DNA from: Chloroflexota bacterium
Lineage (GTDB): Bacteria > Chloroflexota > UBA6077 > CF-72
Direction: 5' to 3'
Assembly (NCBI GenBank): GCA_019242065.1
Contig: JAFAWJ010000692.1
Span: 1 to 5,644 of the forward strand
Length of the DNA stretch: 5,644 nucleotides
The notes under the pieces: generated by a model
Seen by the model: only the letters and a program-made list of their open reading frames with translations
Told to the model about the DNA's origin: nothing
Database searches by the model: none
Part shown: piece by piece, positions 1 through 4,852 of the stretch
Numbering within the stretch: position 1 is the stretch's first letter
Layout of the letters: each line of letters starts with the position of its first letter
Position numbers and translations under genes: made by a program

Positions 1-1
1 C

Positions 2-220
2 GACTCCAAGACGATGACCCTCCAGGTCATCGACGGCCTCAAAGCGCTGGGTGCCAGCCCGTCGAGCAAGTTTGTCATCCCGATGGAATTCACGAAGCTG
101 CTGGGACAGGTCGGTCAGTACCTGGATAACAGTCTGCAGAGCAGCACCGACGTGCCCCCAGCACCGCCCTCTGTCAATGGCGAGGTGCGAGGCGCACTCG
201 AACCCGCGGGGCGGCCTTAG
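2..220 (+). CDS. C-terminal end of a probable SPFH/band-7 family protein (5' end outside window)
   Basis: The frame is open from the first complete codon of the window (D-S-K-T before the first Met at 14) to TAG at 218-220, so the gene begins upstream and only about 72 codons are seen. The segment with 'LKALGASPSSKFVIPMEF' resembles the end of the SPFH (stomatin/prohibitin/flotillin/HflK-C) domain, where a helix is followed by an ALGxSxxxKFVxPxEFT-like stretch. It is followed by a short helix and a Pro/Ser-rich, disordered-looking tail. Such proteins form oligomeric membrane-associated scaffolds. The N-terminal membrane anchor and core domain are not visible, so the family call rests on this tail alone. 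The gene converges with the minus-strand block to its right. It could be another protein with a similar C-terminal helix. Confidence 0.55.
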   Translation, partial: DSKTMTLQVIDGLKALGASPSSKFVIPMEFTKLLGQVGQYLDNSLQSSTDVPPAPPSVNGEVRGALEPAGRP

Positions 221-228
221 GCTAAGGC
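214..228. repeat. Short palindrome at the stop codon of the SPFH-like gene
   Basis: GCCTTAG-G-CTAAGGC is a perfect 7-bp inverted repeat around one central base and includes the TAG stop. As RNA it could form a 6-bp stem with a 3-nt loop. It continues into TAAGGACCCTTT, which contains a second tiny dyad (AAGG/CCTT) and three T's. It could be a weak bidirectional terminator between the converging genes, but there is no real U-tract, so the function is uncertain. Confidence 0.25.
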
Positions 229-271
229 TAAGGACCCTTTCAACACTGGTTCGCGACTAAAGTGCTCCAGG

Positions 272-640
272 TCATTGCCTACTCATGCACCAGTGATGCC
301 CGAACAGGTCGATGACCCGGCCTAGAAGCGGCTGATCGGCGACCGGAGACACTTCGCGCGCGCCCGCGGCGACCGCGTGTTCCACCACATCGCACGGGCC
401 GTGGACGGATGAGAGCGAGACGAACCGTCGAGCGGTTTCCGAGTGACTCCGGGCTGAAATTGGCGTTGGCGGCCGATTCGTCAGCAACAAAGAAGCGGCT
501 ACCTCCGAGCTCGAAGACAACGTTGCCATCCGGACTTTCGGCGCGATGGCCCGAACGCGCGCTTGAGAAGTCAACGGCGTCCGCTCCGTTTCCAATCGCC
601 GGTGTGAACGAGACTCTGATTTCAGAGCCCCACTCCAGCG
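272..640 (-). pseudogene. Decayed VOC-family (glyoxalase/PhnB-like) protein gene
   Basis: Two minus-strand frames together read as one VOC-superfamily protein. The upstream piece (about 623 to 408) contains 'VSFTPAIGNGADAVDF', 'ESPDGNVVFELGGSRFFVAD' and 'NFSPESLG'. The downstream piece (406 to the TGA at 272) contains 'DVVEHAVAAGAREVSPVADQ' and 'GRVIDLFGHHW', the typical closing VOC motif. The frames join at 408-406: removing one C there gives ...LALI-V..., matching the usual VOC strand. Short losses are also apparent, where the 'FYKxAFGA'-type helix should follow VDF and where 'YGWRLGR'-like residues should follow ADQP. No start codon is visible in frame before the DUF3500 stop at 676. VOC proteins include metal-dependent lyases, dioxygenases and resistance proteins; the original activity cannot be told. 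It lies 3' of the DUF3500 gene on the same strand. A sequencing indel could explain the frameshift but not the missing start. Confidence 0.72.
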
Positions 641-675
641 GGCCGGCCTGTGCGGATGCTGACCAGCACGCCTGA

Positions 676-1929
676 CTAATCTCCAGAGCCCGGAGCTATC
701 GTCGGTGCGGGGCCGCCTTGACCACCTGGCTGCCCACCACCGGGAGCACCCCCACTGGGTCCGCCGTTACCGGGTCCACCCATCTGAAATTGCGGATTCG
801 TCTCCTGATAATGCAGGCCGAGCCAGTCCATCCCATAGTCATTGACCGGATCGCGGGTGAGCGCGTGGACGTGGCCGCCACTGCTAGTAAGCGGCTCCTG
901 AACGTCGTACTCGATCAAAATCCGCGGACCGTGCACGCGGAAGTAGTAGCGAGCGTCATCGCTGGGCGGCGGGCCTTGCCAGGCGAAGTGCACGTCCGAC
1001 CAGGTTTGCTGGACAAGCGTAAGCTGTGCATCAGCAGCGTCGAAGTCGGCGTCCCGAACGTATTCCTCGATCAGTAGCCAGAGCAGGCGTTGCTGCCCGG
1101 CATCGAGTTGACCGCTCGGAACCCCCTGAAAGGTGCTGAGCGCATTCTGTCGGGCAGGGCCCGCAAACAGGTCGCCGGGAGGCGTCGTGCCAAGAATTGC
1201 GACGCTCTGCTGCGCGCTCGACAGCGTCCCTAACAGCTCGATTGCGCGCTCGGCGTCCTGGGGCAGCACATGCAATCCGGCGTCCAGGCCAGACGGCACC
1301 ATGAGTGGTTGGGCGCCGGTGAACATGGGCGTGAACGCGGTCCGGTCGCCTGCTGCCGTGAACAGCGCGCTCATGTGGTGCCCGGTGAGCATCCATGCCC
1401 AGCTGGCGTCTTCTGGATTGCCGAACACGGTGGTGTAGAAGTTGGCGGATCCGAACAAAGGGTCGCCATTCTGAAGATCGTGTAGTACCTGGTCGGCGTG
1501 CATGGCGAGCGCCATCTTGTGATAGCCCTGCGAGCTCGTAGACGCGCGCAGGAGATTGTGGAGCAGGATTCTTTGCGAATCATTCAGGTCGCCGAGGGCT
1601 ACGCCCGGTCGCGGAACCGCGCCCGCTGGGAAATTGGTCCACTGTGTGCGCGCGGGATCGGCCAGGTTTGCGTACTGGACGATGCTGAGCTGATCGGCGC
1701 TGAGGCTATTCAGCAAGGCGCGCGCGGCCGCGGCCATGTGCGGGTTCGTGCGCAATGCTGCTGGAACATCAGCACCTGGAGTCCACGGCCCCGTGGTCTG
1801 TGCCGCGGCCGAACGTGCGAGGAGCGGCGCGCCCGCCGCGAGCGCTGCCAGGCCAGCCGCGCCAGCAGCGGCTCCTCCGAGCAGGCGCCGTCGACCTGTC
1901 GGCCGTGCGAGTGGATTCGATGAAAACAA
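676..1929 (-). CDS. Tat-exported DUF3500 family protein
   Basis: The 417-residue protein begins with a twin-arginine signal. RPTGRRRLLGG at residues 9-19 is followed by an Ala/Leu/Gly hydrophobic stretch (20-38) and an AxA-type cleavage area (ARSAAAQ, 38-44), so it should be exported folded. The DUF3500 body runs from about residue 60 to 376. It shows 'GYHKMALAMHADQVL' (135-149), 'GHHMSALFTAAGDRTAFTPM' (183-202), 'YYFRVHGPRILIEYD' (328-342) and 'GGHVHALTRDPVNDYG' (351-366); the conserved His pairs suggest a metal site, which is inference. The family has no established biochemical role that I can cite. A Gly/Pro/Gln-rich tail (384-417) is probably disordered. The start is TTG, chosen because GGAGAGG sits 7 nt upstream and the Tat n-region then has normal length. 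The decayed VOC gene follows on the same strand. Confidence 0.9.
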   Translation of the reverse strand: MFSSNPLARPTGRRRLLGGAAAGAAGLAALAAGAPLLARSAAAQTTGPWTPGADVPAALRTNPHMAAAARALLNSLSADQLSIVQYANLADPARTQWTNFPAGAVPRPGVALGDLNDSQRILLHNLLRASTSSQGYHKMALAMHADQVLHDLQNGDPLFGSANFYTTVFGNPEDASWAWMLTGHHMSALFTAAGDRTAFTPMFTGAQPLMVPSGLDAGLHVLPQDAERAIELLGTLSSAQQSVAILGTTPPGDLFAGPARQNALSTFQGVPSGQLDAGQQRLLWLLIEEYVRDADFDAADAQLTLVQQTWSDVHFAWQGPPPSDDARYYFRVHGPRILIEYDVQEPLTSSGGHVHALTRDPVNDYGMDWLGLHYQETNPQFQMGGPGNGGPSGGAPGGGQPGGQGGPAPTIAPGSGD

Positions 1930-1936
1930 CTGGGCA

Positions 1937-1943
1937 CCTCTCC
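1937..1943 (-). promoter_or_regulatory. Shine-Dalgarno that sets the TTG start of the DUF3500 gene
   Basis: GGAGAGG on the minus strand lies 7 nt before TTG at 1929-1927. No ATG competes near it in this frame, and the nearby GTG (1937-1935) is out of frame. The site therefore supports a TTG start. Confidence 0.6.
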
Positions 1944-2524
1944 GTGAACAGGCATCCTGCGACTACGCAAGGGCCATCGTGATGTAGGGACGGTAAAGCG
2001 CGCGGCTTGGCCCAGCCTGAGACGTTGCCCGCAACCGCCTGAGAAATCTTCAGGCTGTCAGCTGCATCAACCTTACGGAACATGCTGGTTCTCACGTAGC
2101 CGTGGAGGGACGAAAGGCACACTGCATCAGGCAGCGATCGATAGGCGGCGCGGCGGTTCTAACCGATCACGGGAACTTTCGGGTTCGCGCACTACGGCGG
2201 CCAGCGGCTCGCGCGTGCCAACGGAAGCATGCCTGATGCGGCGCAGCTGGTTCCGCTGCGTGAGCCAGCGTCGCAGCCCCACAGCCCCGTTGCCGACGAG
2301 CAGACCTAGCAGGAGGTTGACCTGACCCGCGCCGAGCTCTTCGGCGCAGACGCTTGTGGCAGCCGCCAGCGCCCCGATGTCGATCTGTTCGGAATATGCG
2401 CGCCGGCGCGGTGGAGGAGTGGAGATCGAGCAGTTGTGACAGCACGGCCGCCAGCCCGGCCTTATGGAATGAAGCGGCGGCTGAAAGGTGCAAAAAGGCG
2501 AAGCATGAGCACCGCGCCGAAGAC
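1944..2524. other. About 580 bp with no recognisable gene
   Basis: The right-to-left promoter of the DUF3500 gene must lie in the part near 1944-2100, but I see no convincing -35/-10 pair. That part has a direct repeat CCTGAGA (2016-2022, 2038-2044). The second copy also forms a dyad GCCTGA (2037-2042) / TCAGGC (2050-2055) with a 7-nt loop, a possible operator or small hairpin. The remainder (2100-2524) carries open frames on both strands, as expected at this GC content. I recognise no domain in them and see no strong ribosome binding site. Given the decayed VOC gene on its right, this is most likely old gene debris. Confidence 0.5.
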
Positions 2525-2805
2525 TCACTCGGCGGTTTCGCCGCCCCAATCCTCGGGAGCAACGTCCACGACGTCTCGGTGAATGTCCACTGGTGTCCAA
2601 ACGGTTCCTCGACACTGTATTGACGCTCGCCATACGGGAAATCGGTCGGCTCGGCACCGTGAGTTCGGGCCGGGCAGCGGTGGGCGCGGGCGTCTTCCAC
2701 GCGGACCATCACAGAGTGGTTCACCTCTCCTGGCCGCGGCGGACGGCGACCGCCACGTACGTCGCCGACGATCAGCCCACCACTCGCGGAGCTCAGCTGC
2801 GCGTG
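2525..2805 (-). pseudogene. Decayed second VOC-family protein gene, N-terminus lost, one-base frameshift
   Basis: Reading right to left, the frame from about 2805 gives 'HAQLSSASGGLIVGDVRGG', then 'VNHSVMVRVEDARAH', then 'PTDFPYGERQYSVEEPFGHQ' followed by WTFTE. This is the second half of a VOC protein of the type ending in a WTF(S/T)ET...DVxPExWGG motif. After TET at about 2573 the frame shifts by one base, and the neighbouring frame supplies 'VVDVAPEDWGGETAE' and TGA at 2527-2525. Restoring one base in the Thr codon rejoins them exactly. A few residues also seem missing between HGAE and PTDF. No N-terminal VOC half is recognisable upstream. Instead there is a 19-bp tandem repeat, which cannot keep frame. 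It would have been transcribed divergently from lacI. It is clearly a different VOC subtype from the 272-640 remnant, so the two are not recent duplicates. Confidence 0.75.
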
Positions 2806-2851
2806 TGCTCGCCCGCAGCACGTGTGGTCGCCCGCAGCACGTGTGCTCGCC
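2802..2851. repeat. 19-bp tandem repeat, about 2.6 copies
   Basis: CGTGTGCTCGCCCGCAGCA (2802-2820) is followed directly by a copy with one change (C to G at 2827, 2821-2839) and by a third, partial copy CGTGTGCTCGCC (2840-2851). The period is not a multiple of three, so expansion shifts the frame. It lies at the upstream edge of the second VOC remnant and probably arose by replication slippage. Confidence 0.85.
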
Positions 2852-2927
2852 GAGATCGTGACGACCGCAGCCCCCTTTGCAGATGCTCGTGGCGGAAAAG
2901 TTGGCGCGAGAAGGAGCCGGGAAAAGT

Positions 2928-2956
2928 TTGACAGTGGCCTTCTATATCGATACAGT
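2928..2956 (+). promoter_or_regulatory. Putative sigma70-type promoter of the lacI-family gene
   Basis: A perfect -35 box TTGACA (2928-2933) is separated by 17 bp from TACAGT (2951-2956), a 4-of-6 match to TATAAT. Transcription would start near 2963, only about 5-9 nt before the ATG at 2971. The -10 box lies at the centre of the inverted repeat described next, so a bound repressor would block polymerase. The mapping is from consensus only. Confidence 0.6.
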
Positions 2957-2971
2957 CTGTATCGATATAGA
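2941..2971. promoter_or_regulatory. Perfect 14+14 bp inverted repeat: likely LacI-family operator touching the start codon
   Basis: The arms are TCTATATCGATACA (2941-2954) and TGTATCGATATAGA (2958-2971), separated by GTC; every arm base pairs. The last base is the A of the lacI ATG. Each arm contains TATCGATA (2945-2952 and 2960-2967), itself an 8-bp palindrome with a central CG, as is common in LacI-family operators. The element could thus be one long site or two dimer sites whose centres are 15 bp apart. The AT-rich sequence stands out from its GC-rich surroundings. Position over the -10 box and start codon implies autorepression (inference). I found no second full copy in the window. The nearest partial match is ATCGATA at 2137-2143. 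Confidence 0.8.
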
Positions 2972-4074
2972 TGTCGCACCGACGCGCCACCCTCGACACG
3001 CTCGCCCGCGAGCTCGGCGTTTCTCGTATGACCGTCTCGAACGCCTACAACCGTCCAGATCAACTCAGCCCCGCCCTCCGCGAGCGCGTGCTCGAAACCG
3101 CCCGACGCATCGGCTACCCAGGCCCGAACCCTGTCGCCAGCACCTTGCGGCGCGGCCGCAGCGGCACCCTCGGCGTGGCGTTCGACGATGCGTTGTCGTA
3201 CGCCTTCACCGATCCGGCGGCGATCCTGTTCATGCAGGGCATCGCCAGCGAGTGCGAAGCGGCCGGTGTTGGGCTCTTGCTGGTCCCTGGCTCGCCGCGT
3301 CGCTCGGGCGCGCTCGAGGTGATGCGCCACGCGCTCGCCGACAGCTTTGCCGTCTTTTGTGACTACGAGGGGGACGAGCGGCTCGAGGTCGTGCGCGAGC
3401 GCGGCTTGCGGTGCGTGCTGATTGACTCTCCGCCAGTGGCCGGCATTCCAGCGGTGGGCATCGACGATCGGGGTGGCGCGTGGCGAGCGGCGCGGCACCT
3501 GATCGACCTGGGACATCGCCGCTTTGGCGTGGTGTCGTTCAGCGTGGGCCCGGACAGTCAGCAGGGTCGGCTGAGCCCAGACTGGGAACAACGACCTGGC
3601 TACTTTGTGACACGCGAGCGGCTGGCGGGCTATCGCGCGGCACTGACAGGCGCAGGAATCGCCTGGGAAGGCGTCACGGTCTACCAGCAGGCCGGCATCG
3701 ACGCCGCTGCTGGCGGCAGCGCCGTCGACGGTGGCTACCAACTGGCGACCTGGCTCCTGGACCAGGCCCAACGGCCCACGGCCATCCTGGCCATGAGCGA
3801 CGAGCTTGCGCGCGGCGTGCTGCGCGCCAGTCTGGAGCGTGGAATCCAGGTGCCGGCCGACCTGTCAGTTGTCGGCTTCGACGACACGCCTGAGGCGCTG
3901 CGGGACCAACCGCCGCTGACGACCGTGTATCAACCGCACGCGGACAAAGGTGCTATGGCGGCGCGATTGCTATTGGCGCCCGAGCTCGACGACAACGCGC
4001 ACATTCAACTGCCGACTCGGCTGGTGGTGAGAGCCAGCTCCGGGCCGGTGAACGCAGGAGGAACTGCATGCTGA
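2971..4074 (+). CDS. LacI-family transcriptional regulator
   Basis: The 367-residue protein has the standard length and order of the family. The N-terminal helix-turn-helix is at about residues 6-26 ('ATLDTLARELGVSRMTVSNA'), then 'YNRPDQLSPALRERVLETA' and the hinge-helix stretch 'NPVASTLRRGRSGT' (53-66). A periplasmic-binding-protein-like sensor domain follows from about 67 to 355. Family landmarks are 'VGIDDRGGAWRAARHLIDLG' (162-181) and 'PTAILAMSDELARGVL' (269-284), then 'VPADLSVVGFDDTP' (294-307). It should bind DNA as a dimer and release it, or bind it more tightly, on meeting a small ligand, usually a sugar or nucleoside; the ligand is not predictable here. The start is fixed: an in-frame TAG (2968-2970) directly precedes ATG, and the HTH begins within six residues. 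No Shine-Dalgarno is visible in the short leader. The 3' end overlaps the next small gene. Confidence 0.93.
   Translation: MSHRRATLDTLARELGVSRMTVSNAYNRPDQLSPALRERVLETARRIGYPGPNPVASTLRRGRSGTLGVAFDDALSYAFTDPAAILFMQGIASECEAAGVGLLLVPGSPRRSGALEVMRHALADSFAVFCDYEGDERLEVVRERGLRCVLIDSPPVAGIPAVGIDDRGGAWRAARHLIDLGHRRFGVVSFSVGPDSQQGRLSPDWEQRPGYFVTRERLAGYRAALTGAGIAWEGVTVYQQAGIDAAAGGSAVDGGYQLATWLLDQAQRPTAILAMSDELARGVLRASLERGIQVPADLSVVGFDDTPEALRDQPPLTTVYQPHADKGAMAARLLLAPELDDNAHIQLPTRLVVRASSGPVNAGGTAC
4056..4061 (+). promoter_or_regulatory. Strong Shine-Dalgarno for the small gene inside the lacI end
   Basis: AGGAGG lies 6 nt before ATG at 4068 and is embedded in the last codons of the lacI gene. Its quality contrasts with the lacI start, which has none. 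It is the main reason to call the 4068-4307 frame a real gene. Confidence 0.75.
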
Positions 4075-4307
4075 GCTACATCGCCTACCTCGTGGCCGAA
4101 GAGTCTACGCGGCGGCAATTTGACGTGTTGACCTCGCCCGGCGCCACGCGGCCGGGGTCGTTGAGCTGGCGACTCAGTGCGAGGGTCTGGGCGCAGCCGC
4201 TGGCGGCGACGTTGCGGGGACTGGCGGAGAGACTGGAAGCGATAGCGGACCCGAGCGAGCTCGAGCCGGGGGCCAGGCATCGCGCGATTGCGGGTGCTCC
4301 GCGTTGA
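4068..4307 (+). CDS. Small protein of unknown function, translationally coupled to the LacI regulator
   Basis: This 79-residue frame starts with ATG four bases before the lacI TGA (ATGCTGA overlap), with AGGAGG 6 nt upstream; both suggest translational coupling. I do not recognise the family. It begins with a short hydrophobic/aromatic stretch (MLSYIAYLVAEE). A basic segment follows, and then a Trp/Leu/Ala/Arg-rich probable amphipathic helix at about residues 35-60 ('WAQPLAATLRGLAERLEAIA' lies within it). The tail is Pro/Gly/Arg-rich. There is no signal peptide, no Cys and no clear membrane span. It could be a partner of the regulator, a small membrane-peripheral protein, or a poorly constrained frame kept by chance. 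No gene follows on this strand before the minus-strand remnants. Confidence 0.65.
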   Translation: MLSYIAYLVAEESTRRQFDVLTSPGATRPGSLSWRLSARVWAQPLAATLRGLAERLEAIADPSELEPGARHRAIAGAPR

Positions 4308-4346
4308 TTCCACCAGCTCGGGGCACGACGCGCAACTTGGGTGGAA
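4308..4346. terminator. Inverted repeat directly after the small gene's stop; weak terminator candidate
   Basis: TTCCACC (4308-4314) and GGTGGAA (4340-4346) are perfect 7-base complements separated by 25 nt, beginning at the base after the TGA. Its position at the end of the lacI unit fits termination. However, the loop is long and no U-tract follows, so an intrinsic terminator is doubtful. Confidence 0.25.
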
Positions 4347-4610
4347 ACAGCCACGGCCCGGGAACGCTGAGCGCATGCCTGACTGATCCCAGGCTCCCCC
4401 GCGGTCCAGCGTAAGCCCGACACCTGGACGACTCGGTGAGCTGGTCGGGCGCATCAACCAGCGAGAACAAAGAGCTTTGGCCAGAGTGGCGCGAACAGTC
4501 GCAGCGAGTTTCGCTGCCACGGTTGCATTCAAAATGCGGGGGGACACCTGACCGCCGGGGACAGCCTCGACAGTCTATCGGGAGCGCAGCATGTCTATCG
4601 ACAGGGAACG
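4347..4610 (-). other. Non-coding or decayed stretch, possible C-terminal scrap of the racemase
   Basis: No intact gene is supported here. On the minus strand, about 4545 to 4470, the frame reads 'RILNATVAAKLAATVRATLA'. This loosely recalls the C-terminal 'VPVIDxVAAAVKLAEALV' helix of Asp/Glu/hydantoin racemases and lies in the right order after the N-terminal remnant. The match is short and partly Ala-driven, so it may be chance. GTCTATCG is also repeated directly 20 bp apart (4573-4580, 4593-4600). Confidence 0.3.
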
Positions 4611-4835
4611 TCAAGCTCCCGTACTGAACGCTCGCTTCTCGGGAAGTACCGTGACCTGGCGAGCGCGTATCACCGCCGGCGATACACGCGCAGCAGGCCC
4701 TCGGGGAGGTCCGGCACTCGCGCACAGCGTATCGACCTCCACGCCCAGCCCGCGCGCCGCAACGAGAGCCGACGCGTGTATCGTCGGCGTCATCGCACGC
4801 GACGTATTCGGCTTGATCACCAGGACGCGCGTCAT
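4611..4835 (-). pseudogene. Truncated Asp/Glu/hydantoin racemase family gene
   Basis: The ATG at 4835-4833 lies 17 nt after the oxygenase stop and opens a 74-codon frame. Its first 44 residues, 'MTRVLVIKPNTSRAMTPTIH' followed by ASALVAARGLGVEVDTL...SAGPP, match the N-terminus of the Asp/Glu/hydantoin racemase superfamily (usual start: RILVINPNTSxxMT). After GPP, where family members continue 'SIEGxYDEA', the similarity stops. 'VTVLP' near residue 60 may be a scrap of the mid-protein VTxLP strand. Full-length members have roughly 210-250 residues with two catalytic Cys. Here at most one Cys (in TLCAS) is present and it is not in a catalytic context, so activity is not expected. No strong ribosome binding site is seen; translation may once have been coupled to the oxygenase. 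Confidence 0.68.
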
Positions 4836-4852
4836 GTGCAGCAGAGGATCGT

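Noticed and set aside
409..675. Plus-strand open frame of 88 codons
   Set aside because: The opposite strand carries recognisable VOC motifs; the plus-strand product is Ser/Pro/Arg-rich with no family.
1498..1987. Plus-strand frames opposite the start of the DUF3500 gene
   Set aside because: They are antisense to the Tat signal and DUF3500 core, which are supported by motifs and a ribosome binding site.
2127..2657. Minus-strand open frame of 176 codons covering most of the gene-poor stretch
   Set aside because: It has no recognisable domain and no good ribosome binding site. Its upstream part overlaps the VOC remnant in a different frame.
2802..2851. Possible CRISPR array
   Set aside because: The 19-bp units are directly adjacent with no spacers; this is a simple tandem repeat.
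2167..3771. Very long open frame (534 codons) on the minus strand, opposite lacI
   Set aside because: Its upstream part is exactly antisense to the well-supported LacI gene and has no domain of its own. It merely runs on into the frame of the second VOC remnant; long antisense frames are common at this GC content.
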